64,000 nucleotides of DNA from a virus: positions 1 to 64,000 of IMG/VR virus record IMGVR_UViG_3300029812_000129; one strand, given 5' to 3'. Of the stretch, positions 1 through 6,584 are shown one piece after another. Positions within the stretch are counted from its first letter, which is position 1. The number at the start of each line of letters is the position of its first letter. The position numbers and the translations under genes were made by a program. The notes below the pieces were generated by a model. That model was not told the origin of the DNA, did not search any database, and saw nothing but the letters and a program-made list of their open reading frames with translations.

Positions 1-270
1 ATAGACCCTACACTTGAAGACTTAGAAGAAGAAATAAGATTAAAGATAGATGAGTGGGAAGAAGGGGAATATCAAATTGACTACGGTCTTGATAAAAAAA
101 CGAATACAAAATGTTACAGTATTTTTCTGTATAAAATAAATGAAACGAGTAAGATGTTGATAGCTGATTCACTTGATGAGTGTTTGGCTAGTGCTGTTTT
201 ATGGTTGCATAAAAAGACAGAAGGATGCGAAGATTGTTTGTGTGTTGACTGTGTAAACAGAGAAGATTGA
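1..270 (+). CDS. Partial gene, C-terminal 89 residues (phage hypothetical)
   Basis: Open from the first base of the window to a TGA, so the start lies outside. The end carries the segment DECLASAVLWLHKK followed by a cysteine-rich tail (CEDCLCVDC). The DECLASAVLWLH segment resembles the end of the minus-strand protein at 44395-44784 (KEALATALIWLYEKGE), so the two may share a small alpha-beta phage domain. It is the last gene of a plus-strand unit that converges on the lysis genes. Function unknown. Confidence 0.7.
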   Translation: MDPTLEDLEEEIRLKIDEWEEGEYQIDYGLDKKTNTKCYSIFLYKINETSKMLIADSLDECLASAVLWLHKKTEGCEDCLCVDCVNRED

Positions 271-280
271 TAGAAAAAGA

Positions 281-327
281 TATACCCGCCATAACTGAGC
301 TTCTTTAGAGAGGCTTGGCGGGTTATA
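281..327. terminator. Bidirectional hairpin terminator
   Basis: TATACCCGCC (281-290) pairs with GGCGGGTTATA (317-327) across a 26-base loop, between two convergent genes. Read on the minus strand the stem is followed by ATATCTTTTTC, a U-tract, so it can end the late transcript after the endolysin gene. The plus side has a weaker T-rich stretch. Confidence 0.7.
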
Positions 328-329
328 TT

Positions 330-1199
330 CTATTTAAGTAATTCTTTAACCGTATTAAATCCTACTATCCCATCAATAGATAACTTCTTATCTCTTTGGA
401 AACGGGATACCTGTATCTTCGTTATACGACCGAATACACCATCGGCTATGCAATGCCTATAGTGACGTGTTAAAAGCTTCTGTATAACCTTCACATCTTG
501 CCCTTTATCACCTTTCTTAATTATTCCATACTTCTTTTTAGAAACAATAGATACATGAGTAGAAGCATCAAATGTCCCAATGGGTTTTAAGTTTCTTAAA
601 GACTGGAATAATATTAACGCATTAAAAGTATTTTTACCAAATATCCCATCTGCTTTTCCACAATAGAAACTCAAATCATTTAATAGTTTTTGCAAAGACT
701 TTACTTCTTTCCCTTTGTCTCCCCATTTGAGAACAGAACTTATTATAGGCTTCAAAACCTTATGAACAGGCTTAGCGTTAACCATAGGTTTTGCAGGATC
801 GGGGGATTGTTTTAACATCAACCTAAAACTATTCATATTAAAAAATGACCCAGGACAGGCGGTTCTAGCGTACTTGACATCTTTGTGTCCGAGAACATTA
901 CCAATAGGGATGTTAAACCTTTCCATTAGCTCTCTAATTTTTTTAGCTGCACCTTCGAGTTGCCTTTTAGATGGAGCATGTAAAGAAAAATTATCAGCAA
1001 AACTAACGGACAAGGCTTTCTCGTTCATGTTTGAAGCAATACAATGAGAACCCCGTATGTTTATATTTCTTCGTGGCAAAATTGATCCATCTTTCAATAC
1101 CAGAAAATCATAATGGAACCCCTTGTAATTATTGGAAGCCGAAACCGTACCAGCAGCAACGTGATGAACTATAATAAAAAGCTTTCTTCTAATAGCCAT
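330..1199 (-). CDS. Endolysin: N-acetylmuramoyl-L-alanine amidase with two peptidoglycan-binding domains
   Basis: Cleaves the amide bond between muramic acid and the peptide stem at the end of infection. Residues 1-130 form an amidase_2-type domain: His pair VHH at 11-13, GHKDV with His105, and ACPG with Cys115 fit the zinc ligands of the family. Two PG_binding_1 repeats follow, beginning KWGDKGKEVKSLQ and KKGDKGQDVKVIQ, each with a DGxFG-type motif. The start at 1199 is preferred because AAGGGG lies 12 bases upstream inside the end of the homing nuclease gene; an upstream in-frame start would add 21 residues unlike the family. Holin lies upstream, separated by the mobile nuclease and tRNA-like RNAs. 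Confidence 0.9.
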   Translation of the reverse strand: MAIRRKLFIIVHHVAAGTVSASNNYKGFHYDFLVLKDGSILPRRNINIRGSHCIASNMNEKALSVSFADNFSLHAPSKRQLEGAAKKIRELMERFNIPIGNVLGHKDVKYARTACPGSFFNMNSFRLMLKQSPDPAKPMVNAKPVHKVLKPIISSVLKWGDKGKEVKSLQKLLNDLSFYCGKADGIFGKNTFNALILFQSLRNLKPIGTFDASTHVSIVSKKKYGIIKKGDKGQDVKVIQKLLTRHYRHCIADGVFGRITKIQVSRFQRDKKLSIDGIVGFNTVKELLK

Positions 1200-1206
1200 A
1201 ATGTTT

Positions 1207-1932
1207 CTATTCCCCTTTCTTGGAATCTTTTTTAATAATATGTTTCCAGATTTGTCCAGCACTAATATGTCTTACAGTCCCTATATTTATTCCATAATTT
1301 GCAGCAATTACAGATTGTCTTAATCTTTTTTCACGTGCTAATTGGTAAATTTCCAACACTTGAAGTTCTGTTAATTTTGCATTCGGATTATTGCTCCCCT
1401 TGGTTAACTCACTTATTTTTTGTTTAGTTTTCTCTGAATGCTTTCTACCTAACATAGGACTTTTTCTGCCTTTTAGAGCTTCACCTATTTTTCTTTTATG
1501 TTCCTCGGAAAGTTTTATGCCTTTGTGGGATTCACTCATTTTTTGTCGTGTTTCTTTGGATGGATTCCAACCTAAACCATTAATATTCCCTGTCGAGGTT
1601 TCCTTTAACCTTTGTTTAGTTTTTTTAGTATGTTTTACCCCAAGTCTACTTCCAACTGTAAGACAAATATTATATGCTGGTTTTAAAATATCAATATAAT
1701 ATTGCCCCCTTTCAATAATTTTTTGAGAATCTTCAACATATTCCAAAACCTTAAAAATAAAAGCATTTTCTCCATACTTAACAAAGGCTCGTTGTAAATA
1801 ATTATTAAAATGAATACCTCGTTGCAGGCTTAATAAATGCTGTCTTTGCCGCTTGGCTAAATTTACTGAACTACCAATATATTTCTTATTATTCGCTTGA
1901 TTAGTGATTAAGTAAACTCCCTTATTGTCCAT
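1207..1932 (-). CDS. GIY-YIG homing endonuclease with NUMOD3 repeats
   Basis: 241 residues. The N-terminal GIY-YIG nuclease is visible as GVYLITN ... KYIGSS (residues 5-22) with Arg and Glu positions downstream. The middle has NUMOD3-type DNA-binding repeats ([21 protein letters not shown] and similar), and the C-terminus has a helix-turn-helix (QSVIAANYGINIGTVRHIS). These are the usual parts of free-standing phage homing nucleases. The gene sits between holin/tRNA-like genes and the endolysin, 7 bases before the endolysin start, and is preceded by structured element 1962-2088 and an AAGGGAG ribosome site. Confidence 0.92.
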   Translation of the reverse strand: MDNKGVYLITNQANNKKYIGSSVNLAKRQRQHLLSLQRGIHFNNYLQRAFVKYGENAFIFKVLEYVEDSQKIIERGQYYIDILKPAYNICLTVGSRLGVKHTKKTKQRLKETSTGNINGLGWNPSKETRQKMSESHKGIKLSEEHKRKIGEALKGRKSPMLGRKHSEKTKQKISELTKGSNNPNAKLTELQVLEIYQLAREKRLRQSVIAANYGINIGTVRHISAGQIWKHIIKKDSKKGE

Positions 1933-1961
1933 TAAATCACTCCCTTCAAAATCTAAAATTG

Positions 1962-2088
1962 TTGGGGGCTAACAGGGCTTGATACCTGCACGCACACATT
2001 TTAATTCTTCGTAAGGGTCGATCCGTTTACCCCGCAGTGTGCTATGACCCTCACGGCAGTTAGCGTCTATTTCCGCCATAGCCCCCAA
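1962..2088 (-). ncRNA. Structured tRNA-Leu-like element A upstream of homing nuclease
   Basis: Ends form a perfect 10-bp stem, TTGGGGGCTA (1962-1971) with TAGCCCCCAA (2079-2088). On the minus strand the 5' part GGCGGAAATAGACGC resembles a tRNA-Leu D arm, and the 3' part GCAGGTATCAAGCCCTGT resembles a T arm with one extra loop base. The roughly 125-nt length and an inner 10-bp hairpin (CGTGAGGGTC with GACCCTTACG) are too long for a normal tRNA. It starts two bases after the tRNA-Gln-like gene and ends about 30 bases before the nuclease start. Could be a degenerate or interrupted tRNA or another leader RNA. Confidence 0.5.
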
Positions 2089-2090
2089 AC

Positions 2091-2165
2091 TGGGGGAAAC
2101 AGTGGGATTTTATACCCACATCTACTGGAGTCAAACCCAGTGCTCTATATTAAACTATGTTCCCC
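2091..2165 (-). tRNA. Degenerate tRNA-Gln(TTG)-like gene
   Basis: Acceptor GGGGAAC pairs with GTTTCCC and the sequence ends in CCA. T stem GTGGG/CCCAC encloses an 8-base loop. The anticodon arm CTGGG-TTTGAC-TCCAG has only 6 loop bases; adding one T gives a standard TTTTGAC loop with anticodon TTG. The D loop lacks the conserved GG. The overall form is tRNA-Gln, but the altered loops suggest decay or an unusual function. Confidence 0.5.
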
Positions 2166-2171
2166 ACAAAC

Positions 2172-2498
2172 TTAATCTGTTAAACCAACTTTTATTGGTG
2201 TCTTCGCTTTTAACTTTGGTTTTAAATAAGTCTGATAAAATACTTGGCTAAAAGAATATACTATTGCATGAGCAACCACCATATTCTCTGCATTTGAGAA
2301 TGATATTAAATCTGCAAAGTTGATTTTACCAGTAGCACAAGAAACAATTGTGCCAGCTACAATACTCAGTCCAAAAGCTATTATTGCTTTAACCTTAGCA
2401 CTTTCAATTCCGAATTTAGCTTTCAAGAACTGTATAATTATTGGTAAAACAAAAGCAACAACGGTTGCAAATATTATCATTAAATTTTCAGCTGTCAT
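2172..2498 (-). CDS. Putative holin
   Basis: 108 residues with hydrophobic segments at about 6-24 and 37-56 and a weaker third around 70-90, then a lysine-rich tail. Size, membrane pattern and position two genes before the endolysin in the same orientation fit a phage holin that permeabilises the membrane. No family signature was recognised, so the call rests on topology and context. GGAGGTGACAAATA lies just upstream of its ATG, which overlaps the previous stop region. Confidence 0.65.
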   Translation of the reverse strand: MTAENLMIIFATVVAFVLPIIIQFLKAKFGIESAKVKAIIAFGLSIVAGTIVSCATGKINFADLISFSNAENMVVAHAIVYSFSQVFYQTYLKPKLKAKTPIKVGLTD

Positions 2499-2695
2499 TA
2501 TTTGTCACCTCCTTCTCCAAAAAAATCATCATCTCCATACTTCTTTTGCATACATGCACCATATTTATCCAAAGAATTACATTCTAATATATCTACTATC
2601 CCGTTAAAAATACTTCCATTTTCTCTAATCTTAGATATTCTTCTTTTTTCTTTTGTACGATACTTACATTTTTTGTTAATATCTACACATTTCAT
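2498..2695 (-). CDS. Small basic Cys-containing protein
   Basis: 65 residues, lysine-rich, with four cysteines (positions 3, 10, 39, 48). GAGGT precedes the ATG, and the end overlaps the holin start, so the two are translationally coupled. No family recognised. Confidence 0.5.
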   Translation of the reverse strand: MKCVDINKKCKYRTKEKRRISKIRENGSIFNGIVDILECNSLDKYGACMQKKYGDDDFFGEGGDK

Positions 2696-2792
2696 TGTTA
2701 CCTCATTTCATATTAGTGTGTTTTTTAGCACTTTTCTGAAACGTTTATTAAAACCTTCGACTATAATCTAATATAATGGTTAAAAGTCTCGA

Positions 2793-3068
2793 CTATAACC
2801 CAATGTTCTTTATTTTAGTCAATATATTGAGTAAAATATCTCTAAGCGTACTTAGGCACTTGGACATTAAAACTGTCTTAGTTGCCCGTTTAGTAATAGG
2901 TTCCCAATTGGGAAATACTCCAATTTTGGACATGTCTATTCCGCCGCAACGCATATAAGCCTCTCCACCATCTATAAAAGTATGGTTATCACATCCACAC
3001 GTAACAAAATCATGCCTAAATTTAGATTCTAATATTTCTCCACAAGCCAAGCATTTTATTTTACTCAT
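2793..3068 (-). CDS. Small zinc-binding phage protein (DUF7695-like)
   Basis: 91 residues. The N-terminus MSKIKCLACGEILESK..HDFVTCGC..FIDGGEAYMRCGG is a known small phage and bacterial family with a CxxC..CxC metal site; the DUF7695 name is from memory. The start at 3068 has AAGGGG 9 bases upstream; the longer frame from 3095 has no ribosome site. The last 35 residues replace the family's usual end, and part of that stretch is the 39-bp repeat also found at 3121-3159. Confidence 0.6.
   Translation of the reverse strand: MSKIKCLACGEILESKFRHDFVTCGCDNHTFIDGGEAYMRCGGIDMSKIGVFPNWEPITKRATKTVLMSKCLSTLRDILLNILTKIKNIGL
2848..2886. repeat. 39-bp direct repeat, copy 1
   Basis: Sequence beginning GTACTTAGGCACTTGGACAT and ending GTCTTAGTTGCC; 36 of 39 bases match 3121-3159 in the same orientation. 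This copy encodes part of the C-terminus of the 2793-3068 protein. Confidence 0.85.
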
Positions 3069-3120
3069 TGTGTTCCCCTTCATGTAATTAATCATGTAAT
3101 AATTATATTAATCATGTAAG

Positions 3121-3159
3121 GTACTTAGACACTTGAATATTAAAACTGTCTTAGTTGCC
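3121..3159. repeat. 39-bp direct repeat, copy 2
   Basis: Matches 2848-2886 with three differences. It lies just upstream of the gene that contains copy 1, as expected for the remnant of a former tandem gene copy. Confidence 0.85.
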
Positions 3160-3247
3160 TATATAGGAAATATATTGCATTTAGTTTGTAATATATGGGT
3201 GCTTATATGTAATATATAATGATACAACCATTAATATTGGCAACAAA

Positions 3248-3262
3248 ACCAATTTGATTGGT
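3248..3262. promoter_or_regulatory. Dyad ACCAAT-TTG-ATTGGT
   Basis: Perfect 6-bp arms with a 3-base centre in the noncoding region upstream of the lysis-end genes. Operator-like, with no recognised regulator. Confidence 0.35.
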
Positions 3263-3310
3263 GTTTGGTTTCATTTAGATATAGTTTTTTTATACTATCC
3301 GAACCGAAAC

Positions 3311-3330
3311 TTATACCCACCAGGGTATAA
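3311..3330. promoter_or_regulatory. Operator-like dyad TTATACCC-N4-GGGTATAA
   Basis: Perfect 8-bp arms. It shares its 20-bp frame and arm sequence with the dyad at 3370-3393, about 61 bp away centre to centre, so one dimeric regulator may bind both. Confidence 0.5.
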
Positions 3331-3369
3331 AACCACCCATTTTACTCTCTAAAGCTCTTAAAGACACTC

Positions 3370-3393
3370 TTTTATACCCTGAGAGGTATAAAA
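3370..3393. promoter_or_regulatory. Operator-like dyad TTTTATACC-N6-GGTATAAAA
   Basis: Perfect 9-bp arms around CTGAGA. The inner TTATACC/GGTATAA frame equals that of 3311-3330. Candidate second operator or RNA hairpin. Confidence 0.5.
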
Positions 3394-3631
3394 TAGGAAC
3401 AGAAGTATGGACTTAACAAGCTAACAATACTGCTGCACCCCGCTATTCTTTCTACTTTGTATGTTTTGTAATCGGCAGATGATACAAAACTATCAACCGC
3501 TACTCCCAAAACAGACTACAATCTATGATATAATAGTCTACTCACGAGTAGGCTATCTATACACAAACTGTATTTTCTGTTATCAATCGTTACCCTTTAT
3601 GGAACTTTCCTTACACAATAATACAGATAGG

Positions 3632-3838
3632 TTACATAAGGCATAATATTTTATCTATAATCCCAATTTCTTTAGCTTCTTTTAAAGTAAATTCTATCAT
3701 ATTACTATCATTAAATATATCTTTATTTGCTAAATATTGCTCCATACAAATTATTTTTAATGCTTTTTCTAAAAGATTTATTTCTTTTAAGGTTTCTATA
3801 GATATACTTATTCTTATTTTAAAATAATTATTATCCAT
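3632..3838 (-). CDS. Hypothetical protein
   Basis: 68 residues, with alternating hydrophobic and charged residues suggesting short helices. GAGGTT lies upstream of the ATG. It follows the tRNA cluster on the same strand. No family recognised. Confidence 0.45.
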   Translation of the reverse strand: MDNNYFKIRISISIETLKEINLLEKALKIICMEQYLANKDIFNDSNMIEFTLKEAKEIGIIDKILCLM

Positions 3839-3859
3839 TTAACCTCTTAAATATTATAT

Positions 3860-3936
3860 TGGCGGGGATAACGGGATTCAAACCCGTGATCTCTGACTCG
3901 ACAGGCCAGCGTGTTGTCTATCTACACTATATCCCC
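3860..3936 (-). tRNA. tRNA-Asp(GTC)
   Basis: Acceptor GGGGATA/TATCCCC with G73 and encoded CCA; D stem GTGT/ACAC; anticodon arm CTGGC-CTGTCGA-GTCAG with anticodon GTC; T arm ACGGG-TTTGAAT-CCCGT. G73 is an Asp identity element. The D loop lacks the usual GG pair. Most regular member of the minus-strand tRNA cluster. Confidence 0.85.
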
Positions 3937-3937
3937 T

Positions 3938-4015
3938 TGGTGGACGTGGGTGGAGTTAAACCACCGTCTGGTAGCAGCTCTTCGGCTTTAACTACCATCT
4001 AAGTCCGTCACGCCC
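3938..4015 (-). tRNA. tRNA-like gene, anticodon not resolvable
   Basis: Acceptor GGGCGTG/CACGTCC, A73 and encoded CCA are intact, as is the T arm GGTGG-TTTAACT-CCACC. The middle does not form a standard anticodon arm. Instead GGTAGTT/AGCTGCT encloses a 10-base loop AAAGCCGAAG, with a competing TGGTAG/CTACCA stem. Abuts tRNA-Asp. Probably a diverged tRNA or a tRNA mimic. Confidence 0.55.
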
Positions 4016-4020
4016 AAACA

Positions 4021-4581
4021 TTAATAATTAATGGCAGAAGCGGAAAGAATCGAACTCTCCCATAGTGGTTTGGAGTCACCATCGCCAGCCTTGGAACATT
4101 CGCTCCCCATTCTTTTTTCGATAATAGCTATTGTATCATGTATCGCCCCACCATGACTCATAAGCAATATCTTTTCTTGTTTAAACCCTCTTCTTCTGCC
4201 CATTGAAACCGAATGGTACCCAAAAGTTATTACTATACCATCTTTGTTTAATCTATAATAAAGAATATCTTTTAATTGGTTGAACCTGCTCGCTTTATGC
4301 CCATTATACATTTCCATAGATTTTCTATAAGAATATGGTGGATCAAGTATTATAGTATCAAATTTCATTTTAGTTGTTCTAATAAAATCTAAAGCATCCA
4401 TATAATAATCGGCAATCATGGTTTTGTCAATATCCACTCTTGTTTCGTCAAGATTTAAAAATGTTTCCCCTGCAAATAAATTAAGGACTTTCCCAGAACT
4501 ATTATTTTCAACCCAATCCCTTATAGGTTTTATAAAAAAAGTATATTTATTTAATGGTGTTTTTAAATATTCAATATTCAT
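4021..4581 (-). CDS. SAM-dependent DNA methyltransferase-like protein (DPPY motif)
   Basis: 186 residues. VLNLFAGET (about residue 33) is motif I for SAM binding and IILDPPY (about 95) is the catalytic motif of N6-adenine or N4-cytosine type enzymes. No target-recognition domain is evident, so it may modify DNA or another substrate. The start at 4581 has GGGG just upstream and directly follows the stop of the metallophosphoesterase. The last 25 or so codons coincide with the tRNA-Trp-like gene at 4032-4107, so the C-terminus is encoded by tRNA sequence. Confidence 0.75.
   Translation of the reverse strand: MNIEYLKTPLNKYTFFIKPIRDWVENNSSGKVLNLFAGETFLNLDETRVDIDKTMIADYYMDALDFIRTTKMKFDTIILDPPYSYRKSMEMYNGHKASRFNQLKDILYYRLNKDGIVITFGYHSVSMGRRRGFKQEKILLMSHGGAIHDTIAIIEKRMGSECSKAGDGDSKPLWESSILSASAINY
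4032..4107 (-). tRNA. tRNA-Trp(CCA)-like gene overlapping a CDS
   Basis: Acceptor GGGAGCG/CGCTTCT (two G-U pairs), G73 and CCA; T arm GAGAG-TTCGATT-CTTTC; anticodon loop CTCCAAA giving CCA, with an A-C mismatch at the loop end of the GGTGA/CCACT stem. The D arm pairs poorly. It lies inside the 3' end of the methyltransferase reading frame on the same strand. Confidence 0.5.
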
Positions 4582-4582
4582 A

Positions 4583-5872
4583 TTATTCCCCAAATAACTC
4601 TTTAACCTGGTCAGCCACAACTAAAGACTTAGAAAACTCATACTTAGATTTTCTGATCTTATCTCCATCGGTTAAATCTAATTGATAATCCCACGTCCAT
4701 CTGCTTTTCCCTGGATGTATCCCGTAAAACAGTTGGTGGGGGTCTGTTGCGGCAAACAATGCACCAACAGAATATTCATTACTCCCTATTACTGATCCGT
4801 TTAATACTATCCTCCCTTTGGTTCTTGGAATAATCCCCAAACTATGGAAATGCCCCATAAGAATATCATCAAAATATTGTTCCCTTGAAGCCAAAAGCTC
4901 CATTAACTTATATGCTGCTCTTTGTATGCCGTACCACGGAGTATTCTGCCAACTGCGTATATTGTCTCCATGTAAAACAAGCTGTTTTCTTCCACCAGTT
5001 TTTATAATAGTCCAAAATGATTTTGGTATATCAAAAGTAATTCTTGGATTATTCATCATCATCAAAGCTATCGTTTGATAAACGATATAGTCCCAATTAA
5101 CATATTTGCCTTTATAAGATACTTTCTTTGTCATCCTGCCATGGTTACCGACTACGCACGTACAGTGGATGGTAGGGAAAACTGTTAAAAGCTCTGATAA
5201 CATTTGAGATACTATAAGAGCGGTATTAAATGTCCACTCTACTATGTTCCCATCTCCATATTCTCTCAATTCATCATGGATCACACCACTCAAAAAATCT
5301 CCGAGCATATTAACATTAAGGTGATATAAATCATAACCTTTTAATTTATCTTCCTTGATAGAAATAACACTTTTTGCCAAATACTCTAAACGTTTAGCCA
5401 TTATTCCTACATCGTATGCATTTAGCCCGCCCATCTCATCTCTGTCAACTTTTTCTCCACCATGCAAATCACTTAAAAGTAAATTGGCTATCTCTTTAGT
5501 AACTTTATTCTTTGGTATATGCTGTTTAGGCATGTCAACCATTGGTAAAGCTTCTATTTGTTCTTTTGCTATAAGTAATAATTCTTCTTGTAAATTTGCT
5601 TGCTTCATTAATGTTTTATTCTTTTTGGTTAATATGGAGATCTGTTGTCTATAGTGTAAATCTTTTCTATCTTCTATTATTTGTTCACTAACACTTTCTC
5701 TTGGAAGAGCTTGTTTATTCATCTTTTTATGAGGTAAAGATAGCTTTCTGCCAAGCTTCCTAATATGTTCTGCCGAATACCCTGTTTCTTCACTTAATTC
5801 TTTATAGCTTTTTGTTTCCCAATTATCTCTAATAAATTGGTATTTTTGTTCTCTTCCAGCTCCCTCAATCAT
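4583..5872 (-). CDS. Metallophosphoesterase with N-terminal HTH
   Basis: 429 residues. The N-terminus (about 18-48) reads as a helix-turn-helix (KSYKELSEETGYSAEHIRKL), followed by a charged coiled region. The calcineurin-like core has ordered motifs LLLSDLHGGE, MLGDFLSG, VVGNHGRM, VLHGDNI and MGHFHS, giving the expected metal-binding Asp, Asn and His residues. It would hydrolyse a phosphoester; the substrate is unknown. The HTH suggests DNA is nearby or the substrate. GGGAGG precedes the ATG. First enzyme gene after the glycosylation block. Confidence 0.85.
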   Translation of the reverse strand: MIEGAGREQKYQFIRDNWETKSYKELSEETGYSAEHIRKLGRKLSLPHKKMNKQALPRESVSEQIIEDRKDLHYRQQISILTKKNKTLMKQANLQEELLLIAKEQIEALPMVDMPKQHIPKNKVTKEIANLLLSDLHGGEKVDRDEMGGLNAYDVGIMAKRLEYLAKSVISIKEDKLKGYDLYHLNVNMLGDFLSGVIHDELREYGDGNIVEWTFNTALIVSQMLSELLTVFPTIHCTCVVGNHGRMTKKVSYKGKYVNWDYIVYQTIALMMMNNPRITFDIPKSFWTIIKTGGRKQLVLHGDNIRSWQNTPWYGIQRAAYKLMELLASREQYFDDILMGHFHSLGIIPRTKGRIVLNGSVIGSNEYSVGALFAATDPHQLFYGIHPGKSRWTWDYQLDLTDGDKIRKSKYEFSKSLVVADQVKELFGE

Positions 5873-5883
5873 AGAACCTCCCT

Positions 5884-6567
5884 TTACATTCTATGTTCTA
5901 TTAACTTGCCTGTACAATATACTTTGAATCCTTCTTCGTGGGCTATGTTGTAGAACCCACAATCCTCACCTTGAGTATGATATACATACCTAACTCCATA
6001 ATCATATACTTTTTTAGATAATAAATAAACACCACCTACTAAATCTGTTTCAAACAATTCATTTAATGGTGGGCAATTGTAATGCCTGTATCTTTTATTG
6101 CTTTCTCTCTTCATTACATTGTAATATCTTTGAGGATGAGATTTATTGTGGTTCCAGTGTTCATCTACGTATGCTAACCCACCAATAATATCTTTCTTAT
6201 AAGATAATAAATCTTTTAAGATGGTGGGATCAGGGAACATATCACTATCAATTGATAACAAATATTTAGCTTTTACTTTACTAAAAGCAGTATCTAACAA
6301 TACATTTCTAAAATGAACAAGTGATTTGTATCTTGCTGAGTTTCTTTCCGAATAAGATGTTTTATTATTATCTATAATAGCAGTTGTATTTTTAGGATTT
6401 CTAATTAAAAAATCTCCTAATAAATTTATAAGTTTTCTGGAAGGGTTATTAACTATAAAAACATAATGTTTATCGGAATAATCAATAGCTTCCAAACATT
6501 TAAAATATGTTTTCAATAAATCTTCTTTGCCATGCATGGGACAACCAATTGCTATTTTCACAGACAT
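5884..6567 (-). CDS. Glycosyltransferase, GT-A fold (family 2-like)
   Basis: 227 residues. The start IAIGCPMHGKED and the acidic metal motif LLSIDSDMFP (about residue 110) fit a GT-A nucleotide-sugar transferase, with DLVGGVYLL and a later GEDCGF acidic site. AGGTGA precedes the ATG at 6567; a start at 6585 would overlap the previous stop. It probably adds sugar to a virion or cell-surface acceptor; the acceptor cannot be read from sequence. Confidence 0.75.
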   Translation of the reverse strand: MSVKIAIGCPMHGKEDLLKTYFKCLEAIDYSDKHYVFIVNNPSRKLINLLGDFLIRNPKNTTAIIDNNKTSYSERNSARYKSLVHFRNVLLDTAFSKVKAKYLLSIDSDMFPDPTILKDLLSYKKDIIGGLAYVDEHWNHNKSHPQRYYNVMKRESNKRYRHYNCPPLNELFETDLVGGVYLLSKKVYDYGVRYVYHTQGEDCGFYNIAHEEGFKVYCTGKLIEHRM

Positions 6568-6584
6568 ATTATCACCTAATCTCA

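Larger units (their letters stand above)
3096..3631. other. Noncoding control region upstream of the lysis genes
   Basis: No convincing gene in this 536-bp stretch. It holds the second 39-bp repeat and three dyads (3248-3262, 3311-3330, 3370-3393). It lies downstream of the 3632 gene and upstream of the 3068 gene on the minus strand, so it is placed to control the lysis-end genes. A TATAAT on the plus strand near 3530 lacks a recognisable -35 box. Confidence 0.5.

Noticed and set aside
1962-2165. tmRNA
   Set aside because: No tag reading frame and no tmRNA-type 5' sequence.
3461-3646. Plus-strand frame in the control region
   Set aside because: No ribosome site, and opposite to all neighbouring genes.
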